The position numbers and the translations under genes are program-made. A model generated the notes under the pieces. That model saw nothing but the letters and a program-made list of their open reading frames with translations. It did no database searches and was not told the DNA's origin. A DNA stretch of 64,000 bases, from the NCBI GenBank assembly GCA_017477425.1, contig JAFUVT010000039.1, positions 1 through 64,000 of the forward strand, in the 5' to 3' direction. This document shows positions 37,604 to 47,000 of the stretch, piece after piece (positions within the stretch are counted from its first letter, which is position 1; the number at the start of each line of letters is the position of its first letter). The stretch is from Bacteroidales bacterium. Its GTDB lineage: Bacteria > Bacteroidota > Bacteroidia > Bacteroidales > F082.

Positions 37604-38328
37604 TGGACGACAAGATACAAGGCATCGTTCTGCAATCCATCCGCTATGGCGACACCAGCCTGATCGTGAGGGTCTACACCCGCAACTACGGCCTGCAATC
37701 CTATATGGTGAAAGGAGCCTTCAACCGAGGTTCCAAAAACCGCGTGGCCTTGTTCCAAAACATGAGTCTCATCCATTTTGTGGAAGCCAGCCGACCCGCC
37801 AAAGGGACGCTGAAATACCTGAAGGACGTGCAACTCACCCATGTCTATCAAAGCATTCCCTTCGTGATGAACAAAAGCGCCATCTTGATGTACGTCAGCG
37901 AGCTGCTTACCAAAACCATCACCGAACAAGAGCAAAACGAGGCGCTGTTCGATTTCATCCAACGTTCCATGCTTTGGCTCGACCTGGTGGACGAGCGTTT
38001 TGCCAATTTCCCTCTTTTTTTCACCTTGGAGATGACACGCCATCTTGGTTTCTATCCCAAGACCAACAGGCAGGAGGGCTGGTGCTTCGACCTGATGGAG
38101 GGCTCGTTTGCCCACGACTTTCCCGTGCATCCTTACTACCTCGACCCTGACGTGGCCGCGCTTCTGTCGCAGCTACTCAACCTGGGCGTCGACGAAGCCT
38201 GCCAGGTGCCGCTGAAGACCAGCCAACGCCGCGACCTGCTCGACAAGCTCATCGTCTTCATGCGGCTGCACGCCCCAGTGATGAACGACTTCCACTCGCA
38301 CGAGGTCCTGAAATCGGTGCTGGAATAA
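37603..38328 (+). CDS. recO: DNA repair protein RecO
   Basis: A 241-residue RecO, which with RecR loads RecA onto SSB-coated DNA in the RecF pathway. The N-terminal OB fold (IQGIVLQSIRYGDTSLIVRVYTRNYG) is followed by a helical domain. The zinc-binding cysteines of many RecO proteins are largely missing, which is usual for Bacteroidota members. The ATG overlaps the porZ stop (TGATG), so the two are translationally coupled. Confidence 0.88.
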   Translation: MDDKIQGIVLQSIRYGDTSLIVRVYTRNYGLQSYMVKGAFNRGSKNRVALFQNMSLIHFVEASRPAKGTLKYLKDVQLTHVYQSIPFVMNKSAILMYVSELLTKTITEQEQNEALFDFIQRSMLWLDLVDERFANFPLFFTLEMTRHLGFYPKTNRQEGWCFDLMEGSFAHDFPVHPYYLDPDVAALLSQLLNLGVDEACQVPLKTSQRRDLLDKLIVFMRLHAPVMNDFHSHEVLKSVLE

Positions 38329-38333
38329 AAAAA

Positions 38334-38351
38334 GCCAACCCGAAGGTTGGC
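38334..38351 (-). terminator. Rho-independent terminator of the coiled-coil protein gene
   Basis: GCCAACC-CGAA-GGTTGGC forms a 7-bp stem with a 4-base loop. On the minus strand it is followed by a T-run, so it mainly ends minus-strand transcription. It lies between the convergent recO and coiled-coil genes. Confidence 0.85.
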
Positions 38352-38382
38352 TCGCCAAACAATCAAAATGAATGAAAAAACA

Positions 38383-39300
38383 TTACTTCAAATTTATTGA
38401 GGTTTGTCCGACCAGCTTGCCACCTTGCTCATACACATCGATGAAATAGGTGCCAGGGCGCATCTCCCTGTCGCTGGGATGGGTGTAGTAGGCCCGCACG
38501 GCCGTCTCGTTGCCGTCGTAGTTGACGCGCACCTTCTCGGTGAACTGCAGCGTTTCGCCGTTCGACTTAAACGAATACTCGTCGCCCGAACCCTTGCTGA
38601 TGATGGCCTTGGTGGGGTCGGCGATGCGGATGTAGAAGACCTTGCTGCCGGGTTGCACCAAATCGTTGGCGCCCACGGTAAAGTCGACGCGGATGCGTTC
38701 GGCACGGTTGGCACGGTCGGTCTCGGTCTCCTTGTCGCCACCTCTGAAGCGGACTGCCTGGGCAGTGTAGTTGTATAGCTTCAAGTAGGCAGCCTGGTTG
38801 ACCTTGTTGGCCAACTCGTCTTTCTGGCGGGTCAGGTTGGTGTTCTGACGGCGTTCGGCTTGGAACTCCTCACGGATACGCTCGTTTTCGGCCACGAGCT
38901 CACGGTTGACGGTGTAAAGCGAGTCCATTTGGCGCACATAACGCTGTGAGATGTTCTGCAACTGGGCGAGTTTCTTCTTGACGTAGTTGTAGTCCCACTG
39001 CGAATCCAGCAATTTCTTGATTTCGACGGCATCGGCTTGGATGATGCTATCTTTTTCGGCCAGCTCCTGACTCAACTCGCCATAGCTCTCCTTCAACTCG
39101 TTGTGAACCTTCATCAAACTATCGACTTCGGCTTGGAAGTCAATGCGTTGCATCTCCTTCTCAGCCTCTAGCTCTTGTAAGTTGGTCTTCATGTTGCCAT
39201 TACGCACCAGCATGACGACTAAGCCAATGGCCAACAAGCCGAGCAGGGCATAAAGCCATATCGGCTGTTTTGTTTGTTTCTTTGATCTTTCAGAATCCAT
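38383..39300 (-). CDS. Membrane-anchored coiled-coil protein
   Basis: A 305-residue protein. A cytoplasmic basic N-terminus and one membrane helix (WLYALLGLLAIGLVVMLV) precede a long coiled coil (about 38-185, periodic Leu with Glu/Lys/Gln). A C-terminal beta domain of about 110 residues (RVDFTVGANDLVQPGSKVFYIRI ... PGTYFIDVYEQGGKLVGQTSI) ends the protein. The family is widespread in Bacteroidota but I know no function. A -7 box at 39342-39349 gives it its own promoter, although it lies just behind the polysaccharide genes on the same strand. Confidence 0.7.
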   Translation of the reverse strand: MDSERSKKQTKQPIWLYALLGLLAIGLVVMLVRNGNMKTNLQELEAEKEMQRIDFQAEVDSLMKVHNELKESYGELSQELAEKDSIIQADAVEIKKLLDSQWDYNYVKKKLAQLQNISQRYVRQMDSLYTVNRELVAENERIREEFQAERRQNTNLTRQKDELANKVNQAAYLKLYNYTAQAVRFRGGDKETETDRANRAERIRVDFTVGANDLVQPGSKVFYIRIADPTKAIISKGSGDEYSFKSNGETLQFTEKVRVNYDGNETAVRAYYTHPSDREMRPGTYFIDVYEQGGKLVGQTSINLK

Positions 39301-39341
39301 GATGTATCTGTTTTATGATGATTCGTACTGTAAATTTCGTG

Positions 39342-39349
39342 CAAATATA
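39342..39349 (-). promoter_or_regulatory. -7 box (TATATTTG) of the coiled-coil protein gene
   Basis: A perfect TAnnTTTG on the minus strand, 41 bp upstream of the ATG at 39300. Confidence 0.65.
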
Positions 39350-39377
39350 GAAATAATCCTCCAAAGTCAACACATTT

Positions 39378-39914
39378 TCATTTTTCCTCTTCATAAACGG
39401 GCTCCACTTTGGCTCTCGGCAAGTGCACTGGTATGCTTTGTCCGACCACGTCGATAAAGACTATCAGATGCCGCTTTTTCTCGATCGACTCGAGCCTGCC
39501 TTTCAGTCCCTTCATCGGTCCGGTGATGATGCGTACCATCTGGCCCTTCTTCAGTTCATCGTTGTTCATCATCTTATACCCCTCTCCACGTTCGTAGTCA
39601 TCCACAAACTTCTTGATGGCAAGGATTTGGTTCTCGGGCACGACGACGGGTTGTTTCTCGAAGCTGACGAACTTGAGCACCCCGTAGACGTTGAGGATGG
39701 GGATGTATTCCTTGGCATTGGAAAAGACAAACACGTATGACTTGAAGAGCGGCTCCTCTATCTTCTTGCGGCGGTCGCTCCATTGCTTCATTTTGGTCAC
39801 CAAAGGCAGATAGGCTTTCACACCCATGTCCTCGAGCTGCTGAAGCACCTTCTTCTCGGCTCGCGACCTGACATAGAGGGCATGCCAATGTCTTACTGTT
39901 TGTTCATTCGTCAT
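39378..39914 (-). CDS. UpxY/NusG-family transcription antiterminator
   Basis: A 178-residue specialised NusG paralogue. The N-terminal NGN domain (RHWHALYVRSRAEKKVLQQLEDMGVKAYLPLV) is followed by a KOW domain (KKGQMVRIITGPMKGLKGRLESI). Such UpxY/RfaH-like factors bind paused RNA polymerase and let it read through long capsule or exopolysaccharide operons. It is placed after wzc and overlaps it by 4 bp. UpxY genes are usually first in their operon, so this position is unusual, and no glycosyltransferase genes follow. Confidence 0.85.
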   Translation of the reverse strand: MTNEQTVRHWHALYVRSRAEKKVLQQLEDMGVKAYLPLVTKMKQWSDRRKKIEEPLFKSYVFVFSNAKEYIPILNVYGVLKFVSFEKQPVVVPENQILAIKKFVDDYERGEGYKMMNNDELKKGQMVRIITGPMKGLKGRLESIEKKRHLIVFIDVVGQSIPVHLPRAKVEPVYEEEK

Positions 39915-42403
39915 TTGGCTTCATCATTTGGCTTTGCTCTTCTTTTTTTCCGACTTTCGTCGTATTCCTCCCCATAATAGTCGCTGCCGTAATAACTCGA
40001 GTTGGAGTTCTTGTAATTGCCGTAACCGTAGCCATAACCGTAGCTATAGCCATAACGCCGACCGTAGCCATAGGCACCGTTGGTCTCGATGCCATTGATG
40101 ATGATGGAGGCGCTGATGCCACGGTCTTCAAGGTCCTTGATGATGCTGCCTAAGATGTTCTTGTTGGTAACACCTTGGCGCACGATAAACAGGTTGACAT
40201 CGGAATAACGCATCAGGAGGAACGAGTCGGTGACCAATCCCAGCGGCGGCGTGTCGATGATGATATAGTCGTATCTTTCCTTGAGTTGTTCGAAAAGCTC
40301 GTTGCACTTCTCCGAGGCGATAAGCTCGGCCGGGTTGGGCGGGATGGGGCCGCTGGTGATGACGTCGAGCGTCGGGATGTGTTTCGACGGCTGGATGATG
40401 TTGTCGAGCGTCTCCTTGTTCGACAGGAAGGAGCTGAGGCCCACGTTGTTGTTGAGGCCAAATTCTTGGAAGAGCTTCGGTTTGCGCATGTCGAAGCCTA
40501 GCAGCACCGTCTTTTTGCCGTAGAAGGCATATATGGAGGCTATGTTGATACTGTTGAAGGTCTTGCCGATGCTCTGCATGTCGCCCGTGACCAGTATGGT
40601 GCTCTTCGGCTTGCCTTGGGTGAGAAACTCAATGTTGGTGCGTATCGAGCGGTATGACTCGGCGATAGGAGCCTTGGGGTTGTTGATGACCACCATCGGG
40701 TCTTTGTCGCTCGACTGTGCCACCTGGCCAATGATGGGGAACTTGGTGATCTTCTCCACGTCTTTGCGGTCGGTGATGCTCACGTTGAAGTAGTTCTTCA
40801 AAAAGAGATAGAGTGCGGGGATGAGCAAGCCGAGGATAAGGGCGATGAGGTAGTTCATCGTGGTACGCGGTGCAATTCTCACCGTCCGTTCGAGGCGGGC
40901 TTCGTCAAGAATCTCGTTGTCGGGCGTGTTGGATGCCTTCAAGATCTGGGCTTCGGCACGACGACGCATCAAGTATTTATAAGTCTCGTCCGTGAAGTCG
41001 AAATTACGCTGGTAGTTGATCAATTGCTGCTGCTTGCTAGGGAGCCTGCGCGATTCCGCCTCGAGGGCGGCGATGCGACGGTCAATCTCGTTGAGACTGG
41101 TTTGGGCATTGTCGACAAGATTGTTGATGTTTTCAAGCAAGGCCTTTTTCGTGGTCACAATCTGCTCGTTGAGTTTCACAATCTGTGGGTGCTGCTCGGT
41201 GAGGGTCAGCATTTGGGTGGCTTTGGTTTGCGACAGGGTGACCAAGTCGTGCGCCAGCTGGTCGAGCAACGGGTCGTTGATGCCCATGGTGCTCGGTGCG
41301 GCCAGGTTTTCGGGGTCGTCAATCTGAACTCTGATATAATCTTGCAAACGCTTGTAAATCTTCACGTTGACAACCATCTCGGCCCGTTCTTTCGCCAATG
41401 CTTGGAGGTTGGTGTACATCTGGTTGGCCTGCAAATCGAGGTTCATGAGGTCATTGGTCTGACGGAAATCCTTCAGTTCGCTCTCCGCCTGGTTAAGTGA
41501 CTCTTGGATGCCACTTAATTCGTTGTCGATGAACTCGATGGTGTTCTCTGAGACGAGGTTCTTTTTCTCGAGCCCGCGCATGACATACTCGTTCATCAAC
41601 ATATTGACGAAGTCAACGATTTTCAGCCTGTTGGTTCCTTTCATCACCACTGCTGCCACCGACGACTGTTTCGAGGTGGGGGCCACAGAAAAATTGCTCA
41701 TTTGAGCGATGAGCGAAGGATAGCTATTGAGCCAGAAAGACATTTTTTTGTCGAAACTCTCAGCGGCGGCATTTTCAATCTTCGTGATACGGATGCGGTT
41801 GTATCCGTTGTCGACCCACTCACCCAGTTTGAACTCGCCTGTGAAGTCGATCTGGGCAAAAGGATCGTATTCGGTTTGCTGGCATAAGATGTAGTCATAT
41901 TTGGTTAGCCCGTCACCCGAGGCGTGCAGCGTGAACGTGCCGTTATCAAGAAAGGCAATCTCGTATGCCAAACCCACGGCTTGTGGCACCGAGCGTTCAA
42001 ACTCCACATAGAAAGGCGAGCTGTTGTACATCTCCTTGGATGCGATGCGCCCTTTTTCCCAATACGTCACCTCGATGCCCATCTTCTTCACCACACGGTC
42101 GGCAAGCGAATAGGATTTCAAGACGGCGATCTCGTTTTCGATGTTCTGCATCGTTCCGTAGGTCATCGAGGTCATGATGGCGGTAGGATCGTATCTATTA
42201 TAATCCTCCTGGATGAGCACCGTACCCGTGGTCTGGTAAACCTTCTTGGAATACCGGTTCACCACAAAACAAATCGCCAGGGCCACTACGACAAATATCA
42301 CGAACAAGTACCAATGACCTAAGGCAATGTAGATCATCTGCTTGATGTCAACCGACTGTTCTTCGTTGGTTTGCTGAGGAGCGTATGATTTATCGTTTGC
42401 CAT
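39911..42403 (-). CDS. wzc: Wzc-type polysaccharide co-polymerase / tyrosine autokinase
   Basis: An 830-residue inner-membrane protein. The N-terminal Wzz domain (first membrane helix about 28-48) has a long periplasmic coiled coil (to about 480) and a second membrane helix. A cytoplasmic BY-kinase domain follows, with Walker A (VTGDMQSIGKT), Walker A' (VLLGFDMRKP) and Walker B (YIIIDTPPLG). The C-terminus is a tyrosine cluster (about fifteen Tyr among Gly, Ser and Asn) that is the expected autophosphorylation tail. It controls chain length and export of a surface polysaccharide with the outer-membrane partner encoded just upstream. It overlaps upxY by 4 bp. Confidence 0.9.
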   Translation of the reverse strand: MANDKSYAPQQTNEEQSVDIKQMIYIALGHWYLFVIFVVVALAICFVVNRYSKKVYQTTGTVLIQEDYNRYDPTAIMTSMTYGTMQNIENEIAVLKSYSLADRVVKKMGIEVTYWEKGRIASKEMYNSSPFYVEFERSVPQAVGLAYEIAFLDNGTFTLHASGDGLTKYDYILCQQTEYDPFAQIDFTGEFKLGEWVDNGYNRIRITKIENAAAESFDKKMSFWLNSYPSLIAQMSNFSVAPTSKQSSVAAVVMKGTNRLKIVDFVNMLMNEYVMRGLEKKNLVSENTIEFIDNELSGIQESLNQAESELKDFRQTNDLMNLDLQANQMYTNLQALAKERAEMVVNVKIYKRLQDYIRVQIDDPENLAAPSTMGINDPLLDQLAHDLVTLSQTKATQMLTLTEQHPQIVKLNEQIVTTKKALLENINNLVDNAQTSLNEIDRRIAALEAESRRLPSKQQQLINYQRNFDFTDETYKYLMRRRAEAQILKASNTPDNEILDEARLERTVRIAPRTTMNYLIALILGLLIPALYLFLKNYFNVSITDRKDVEKITKFPIIGQVAQSSDKDPMVVINNPKAPIAESYRSIRTNIEFLTQGKPKSTILVTGDMQSIGKTFNSINIASIYAFYGKKTVLLGFDMRKPKLFQEFGLNNNVGLSSFLSNKETLDNIIQPSKHIPTLDVITSGPIPPNPAELIASEKCNELFEQLKERYDYIIIDTPPLGLVTDSFLLMRYSDVNLFIVRQGVTNKNILGSIIKDLEDRGISASIIINGIETNGAYGYGRRYGYSYGYGYGYGNYKNSNSSYYGSDYYGEEYDESRKKRRAKPNDEAK

Positions 42404-42410
42404 AACAAAG

Positions 42411-43217
42411 TTATTTCTTGTTGTTCAAATATAAGGTCAACATGGTTACGCCCAACGTGACGATGGAGATGACCGTCGAATAGGGGAAGGCGGTGAAGCC
42501 CCACGATTTGATCTTGAGTGGCTCGATGTAGATGATGTCGTTGGGTTTCAGGTAATAATAGGGCGATGAGAGGATGTCGGCCGCACCCATGTCGACGGTG
42601 ATGATTTCGGAGCCGTTGTCGGTTTGGCGCACGATTTTCACTTCGCTGGTCTTTGCAAAGTTGGTCATGTTGCCTGCCATGGCGACGGCTTCAAAGAGGT
42701 TGATTTGCGACTGGTAGACCTTATACATACCGGGTTTGTTCACCTCGCCCAGGATGCTCAGGTTGAAATTCGACAATTTCACAATGAGCGTGGTTTGGGT
42801 CATGAACTTATTCACCTCTTGCTGCATCTTGTCTTTGGCTTGGTCGATACTCAGGTTCTTCAATTCAATCTTTCCCGCCAAGGGCAACTCGATGAATCCC
42901 TCATCATCAAGGGTGTAGGACTGGAGGTAGATGCTAGCGTCAGATGAGAGTTGGGTCGACCGGTAGGAGGACTCTCCGGAAAGCGATGCGGCATTGCGTT
43001 CATCCATCGTATTGATGAAACGGATGTAAAGATTGTCGCCTGGCTGAAGTTTGTGATCCGCCGAACGTTCGTTCACATAGTTGATGGACTGGTTCTCAGC
43101 GGCCATCTGGGCATTTTTCAGATAAAGCATTTTCTCTTGAGGCACGCATGACGCGAACATCACAGAGAGCAGCAAGGCTGCCCATCCGAACCTCATGTTT
43201 TTTTTCATGTTTCTCAT
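42411..43217 (-). CDS. Wza-like polysaccharide export lipoprotein
   Basis: A 268-residue lipoprotein with a lipobox (LSVMFASCVPQE). A Poly_export domain (LQPGDNLYIRFINTMDE) and an SLBB domain (ILGEVNKPGMYKV) follow. A C-terminal hydrophobic helix (STVISIVTLGVTMLTLYL) is typical of the short Bacteroidota Wza form. It forms the periplasmic/outer-membrane conduit for exopolysaccharide and works with the Wzc protein encoded 7 bp downstream. The gldH-like gene precedes it by 28 bp on the same strand, so all may share one transcript. Confidence 0.88.
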   Translation of the reverse strand: MRNMKKNMRFGWAALLLSVMFASCVPQEKMLYLKNAQMAAENQSINYVNERSADHKLQPGDNLYIRFINTMDERNAASLSGESSYRSTQLSSDASIYLQSYTLDDEGFIELPLAGKIELKNLSIDQAKDKMQQEVNKFMTQTTLIVKLSNFNLSILGEVNKPGMYKVYQSQINLFEAVAMAGNMTNFAKTSEVKIVRQTDNGSEIITVDMGAADILSSPYYYLKPNDIIYIEPLKIKSWGFTAFPYSTVISIVTLGVTMLTLYLNNKK

Positions 43218-43245
43218 ATCGGCGAGGTTTGTCGGTTATTGTTTT

Positions 43246-43707
43246 TCAATTGTTTAGCAGCGTCAGTTCTTTCACGCCCACCAATGGCGTAATTGGCATC
43301 TTCTGTTCGATCTGGAAACGATAGGTACCCGAATCGTTGATGACCAGCTGTTTGTTGATGGGCAGCGTGAAGGTGTAGCACCCGTCGACAAGTTGGGCAC
43401 TCCATTGCCCGTCGGCATCTTTAAGCTTAGGCTTATACTCTTTAGCACGATAACGGTCACCCTCGCTGGTGAAGACCACAAACACCAAATCGATGTAGTC
43501 GTAAGGGTAGTCCTCGGTGAAACTGATGCTCAAATTCAAATCGTAAGTCGTCGCTTCCTTCACTACAACATCGGTAGCCACATAGTCGAAGCGCTCCCAA
43601 ATGGTATTATAGAAACTACGATGTATCAGCACGTTATCCTTAACCTGTTGCTCGCAGCCCATAAGAACAAGGCACAGGGCTACCATTACCATTGCTATTC
43701 TCTTCAT
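43246..43707 (-). CDS. gldH: GldH-like gliding motility/T9SS lipoprotein
   Basis: A 153-residue lipoprotein (lipobox VLMGCEQQ). Its order of motifs (YPYDYIDLVFVVF, DGQWSAQL, GTYRFQIEQKMPITPLVGV) matches the GldH family of gliding motility lipoproteins. That family is also present in non-gliding Bacteroidales. The call rests on these short stretches, since the family is poorly conserved. A -7 box on the minus strand (TAAATTTG, 43734-43741) lies 26 bp upstream. Confidence 0.65.
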   Translation of the reverse strand: MKRIAMVMVALCLVLMGCEQQVKDNVLIHRSFYNTIWERFDYVATDVVVKEATTYDLNLSISFTEDYPYDYIDLVFVVFTSEGDRYRAKEYKPKLKDADGQWSAQLVDGCYTFTLPINKQLVINDSGTYRFQIEQKMPITPLVGVKELTLLNN

Positions 43708-43733
43708 TGCTTTTAGTGCATAAAAAAACCGTG

Positions 43734-43741
43734 CAAATTTA
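43734..43741 (-). promoter_or_regulatory. -7 box (TAAATTTG) of the gldH-like/wza/wzc/upxY unit
   Basis: A perfect TAnnTTTG on the minus strand, 26 bp upstream of the ATG at 43707. Confidence 0.6.
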
Positions 43742-43846
43742 CGAAAAAAAGTGATTTCCTTCCTTTAACAGCCCAATTTTGAGCGAAAAGAAAAATATTT
43801 CAAAAAAAATAGGCACAAAAGTCATCGCGAAATCAAGAAAAACTTA

Positions 43847-43854
43847 TACTTTTG
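43847..43854 (+). promoter_or_regulatory. -7 box (TACTTTTG) of mrdA-rodA
   Basis: A perfect consensus box 18 bp upstream of the ATG at 43873. It rules out the alternative ATG at 43852. A 10-bp direct repeat (ATCGCGAAAT) flanks it at about 43824 and 43859. Confidence 0.7.
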
Positions 43855-43872
43855 TCCATCGCGAAATACATT

Positions 43873-45732
43873 ATGAGAACAAAGAACAATAGTCTGTCAC
43901 CCAGGAAGTTACTGGTTATGGGCGTCTTCATTGCCGCTGGGATTGTCTTTATCCTCAAGTTGTTTTCGCTCCAAGTGGTCGACAAAAGCTATGTGGCGCT
44001 GGCCGACAACAACGCTTTGCGTTACGTCACCCAATACCCTGCCCGCGGCAAGATGTACGACCGCAACGGCGAGCTTCTGGTGTTCAACGAGGCCGTCTAC
44101 GACCTGATGGTCATCCCGCGCCAGGCCATGAAACGCGATTCTCTCGATCCCTTCGATACTGCCACCTTCTGTCATCTATTGGATATTGACAAGGCTTCGT
44201 TTGTAGAGCGTATGGAAAAGGCAAAAAACGAGTCTTATTTCAGGCCGTCGCCTTTCATGACGCAGGTCTCGAAAGAGAACTATGCCCACATCGCCGAAGT
44301 GCTCTACCGCTACCCAGGCTTTTATTTCCAGACCCGTACGGTGCGCCATTATCCCAAGTCCATCGCGGCCCACACCTTGGGCGATATCGGTGAAATCAGC
44401 AAGGGCGAACTCGAAAAGGACAAGGAAGGAGAGAACTACTACCGCCAAGGGGACTACGTCGGCAAGTCGGGCATCGAGAAGTCATACGAGAAGGAGCTGC
44501 GCGGCGTGAAAGGCCTGAAGGTAATGATGGTCGACGTGCACAACCGCGAGATGGGCAGCTTCATGGACGGAGAATACGACCGTGAGCCCGTAGCCGGAAA
44601 AGACATCTACCTCGGCCTCGACGCCGAGTTGCAGGCCTACGGCGAGCAATTGATGGTGGGCAAGATAGGCTCCATCGTGGCCATCGAGCCTGCCACGGGA
44701 CAGATTCTGGCTTTCGTCACCAGCCCCACCTACGACCCCAACCTGCTCGTGGGCCGCGAGCGCGGAAAGCATTACAAGGAGCTGCAAGAAGACCCGATGA
44801 AGCCCCTCATCAACCGTGCCACCAACGGCACCTATCCCCCAGGCTCCACTTTCAAGAGCGTGGTTGGCCTCATCGCTATGCAAAGCGGTAGCATCACCCC
44901 CGCCACTTGCTTCCATTGTGCGGGACCTGGTTCGCTGCCCATCAAATGCACCCACCACCACGGCCCCAGCCCCGACTTCGCCAACGCCATCATGAACTCA
45001 TGCAACCCCTATTTCTACGAGTCGTTCAAGGCCACCATCAACAACCCGAAGTTTGGCGGCGTCAAGAAAGGCTACGAATACTGGAAAGACATGACTTACA
45101 AACTGGGCCTCGGCCATAAGTTCAACACCGACGTGCCCGCCGAACGCGCAGGCAACATCCCGTCGCGCGAATACTACGACAAGATGTACCAAGACCAGTG
45201 GAATGCCGTGACCATCCGCTCGTTGGGCATCGGACAAGGCGAGGTGCTGGTGACCCCCCTGCAGCTGGCCAACATCGCTGCCTACATCGCCAACGAAGGC
45301 TACTACTATCCGCCGCATCTGATCAAGTGTTTTGGCGACACCACTGCCATCCCCGAGGTGATGACCACCAAAGTCGACCCAGGCATCAATCCTAAATACG
45401 TCAGAACGATGAAAGCCGGCCTGCGCACCGTCTTCAGCGGACCGCACGGCACCGCCCGACGCTACGAGATGAAAGACATCGCTCAATGCGGCAAGACGGG
45501 AACAGCACAAAACCCACACGGCAACTATCACTCCAACTTCATTGCCTTCGCGCCATACGAGAACCCCAAAATCGCCTTGGCCGTCATCATCGAAAACGGT
45601 GGCTATGGCGCCACCTGGGCCGCCCCCATCGCCAGCCTGATGATCGAGAAATACATACGAGGGTATACCACACGCGAAGACCTTGAGAAACGTATGATGG
45701 AAGGCAGAATATCATATAAGAACGAACGATGA
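43873..45732 (+). CDS. mrdA: Penicillin-binding protein 2 (elongation transpeptidase)
   Basis: A 619-residue class B PBP that cross-links peptidoglycan during cell elongation. One N-terminal membrane helix is followed by the dimerisation domain (QYPARGKMYDRNGELL). The transpeptidase domain has the three active-site motifs: SxxK in PPGSTFKSVV, SxN in NSCNPYF, and KTG in CGKTGTAQNPHG. Length is normal. It overlaps rodA by 4 bp (ATGA), forming the core of the elongation machinery. The mreBCD genes that often precede it are not here. Confidence 0.95.
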   Translation: MRTKNNSLSPRKLLVMGVFIAAGIVFILKLFSLQVVDKSYVALADNNALRYVTQYPARGKMYDRNGELLVFNEAVYDLMVIPRQAMKRDSLDPFDTATFCHLLDIDKASFVERMEKAKNESYFRPSPFMTQVSKENYAHIAEVLYRYPGFYFQTRTVRHYPKSIAAHTLGDIGEISKGELEKDKEGENYYRQGDYVGKSGIEKSYEKELRGVKGLKVMMVDVHNREMGSFMDGEYDREPVAGKDIYLGLDAELQAYGEQLMVGKIGSIVAIEPATGQILAFVTSPTYDPNLLVGRERGKHYKELQEDPMKPLINRATNGTYPPGSTFKSVVGLIAMQSGSITPATCFHCAGPGSLPIKCTHHHGPSPDFANAIMNSCNPYFYESFKATINNPKFGGVKKGYEYWKDMTYKLGLGHKFNTDVPAERAGNIPSREYYDKMYQDQWNAVTIRSLGIGQGEVLVTPLQLANIAAYIANEGYYYPPHLIKCFGDTTAIPEVMTTKVDPGINPKYVRTMKAGLRTVFSGPHGTARRYEMKDIAQCGKTGTAQNPHGNYHSNFIAFAPYENPKIALAVIIENGGYGATWAAPIASLMIEKYIRGYTTREDLEKRMMEGRISYKNER

Positions 45733-47000
45733 ACGACAGGAATAGTATCATAGGAAAAATCGACTGGCTGACCGTGCTTATCTATTTCGCATTGGTCTTG
45801 ATAGGCTGGTTCAGCATCTTCTCGGCCCGATACAATGAGGCCCATCCCAGCATCTTCGACCTGTCGCAAGTCTATGGCAAACAGCTGCTTTGGATCGGCG
45901 CTTCGCTGTTCATAGGCTTTCTCATCTTGCTCATCGATGCCAAGTTCTTCAACGCCTTCTCCCTCTGGATCTATTTCTTCTTCCTTGCCGCCTTGTTTGT
46001 CGTGTTGGCCTACGGCAAGGCCACCAAAGGCGCCACTTCGTGGATCGACCTCGGCGCAGGCGTCAAGTTCCAGCCTTCCGAATTCGCCAAAATGGCCACG
46101 GCCTTGGCTTTGGCGGGCTACCTCGACCGCTTGGACGTAGACCTGCAAAAGCGTAAAGACCAGATCGTTGCAGCCCTTTTCGTCCTCGCCCCCATGGCGC
46201 TGGTGCTGCTGCAAAACGACACCGGATCGGCCCTCGTTTTCATATCGTTCATCTTTGTGCTCTACCGCGAAGGCTTCCCCGGCGCCGGTTGGCTGATGGT
46301 GGCCGGCGTGGCAGCCGTCCTCCTGTTTATCTTCACCTTGGTATGGTCCCAAAAGGTGATGTACATCATCCTTGGAGCCCTTTTCGTCCTCACATTGACC
46401 TATTATCTGCTCACCAAAAAGAAGCACCTCATCAGGATGGTAGCCGTGTTCGCCTTCATGTTTGCGTTCGTGTTTTCGGTGGATTACGCCTTCCATAAGG
46501 TGCTTCAGGAACACCAGCAAAACCGCATTCTGGTGATGCTCGGCAAACTCGACGACCCCCAAGGCGTGGGCTACAACGTGCACCAGTCGAAAATCGCCAT
46601 CGGCTCGGGCGGCTTCAGCGGCAAAGGCTTCTTGCAAGGCACCCAGACCAAATACGACTTCGTCCCCGAGCAGCACACTGACTTCATTTTCTGCACGATA
46701 GGCGAAGAAGGCGGATTCCTCGGCACGGCTGCCGTGGTGCTGCTCTATGTAGGATTGCTCCTGCGCATCGTGACCCTGGCGGAGCGACAAAAGTCGACCT
46801 TCGGTCGTGTGTATGGCTATGCCATCGCAGGCATCATTTTCATGCATTTCTTTATTAATATAGGTATGACCATTGGCCTGATGCCCGTCATCGGCATCCC
46901 CCTACCCTTCTTGAGTTATGGCGGATCCAGCATGCTGGCCTTCACCATGATGCTGGCCATCTTCGTGAAGCAAGACGCCAACCGCGTCAACATGCTTTAG
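45729..47000 (+). CDS. rodA: Peptidoglycan polymerase RodA (SEDS family)
   Basis: A 423-residue polytopic membrane protein that polymerises lipid II into glycan strands with PBP2. Ten membrane helices are apparent. The SEDS motifs [51 protein letters not shown] and [15 protein letters not shown] are present, including the catalytic Asp of the fourth extracellular loop (HTDF). The start overlaps mrdA. The 3' end overlaps that of the convergent adenine deaminase gene by 4 bp. Confidence 0.95.
   Translation: MNDRNSIIGKIDWLTVLIYFALVLIGWFSIFSARYNEAHPSIFDLSQVYGKQLLWIGASLFIGFLILLIDAKFFNAFSLWIYFFFLAALFVVLAYGKATKGATSWIDLGAGVKFQPSEFAKMATALALAGYLDRLDVDLQKRKDQIVAALFVLAPMALVLLQNDTGSALVFISFIFVLYREGFPGAGWLMVAGVAAVLLFIFTLVWSQKVMYIILGALFVLTLTYYLLTKKKHLIRMVAVFAFMFAFVFSVDYAFHKVLQEHQQNRILVMLGKLDDPQGVGYNVHQSKIAIGSGGFSGKGFLQGTQTKYDFVPEQHTDFIFCTIGEEGGFLGTAAVVLLYVGLLLRIVTLAERQKSTFGRVYGYAIAGIIFMHFFINIGMTIGLMPVIGIPLPFLSYGGSSMLAFTMMLAIFVKQDANRVNML

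Noticed and set aside
43852..43872. Alternative upstream start for mrdA
   Set aside because: It overlaps the -7 box at 43847-43854, so it would not be transcribed.
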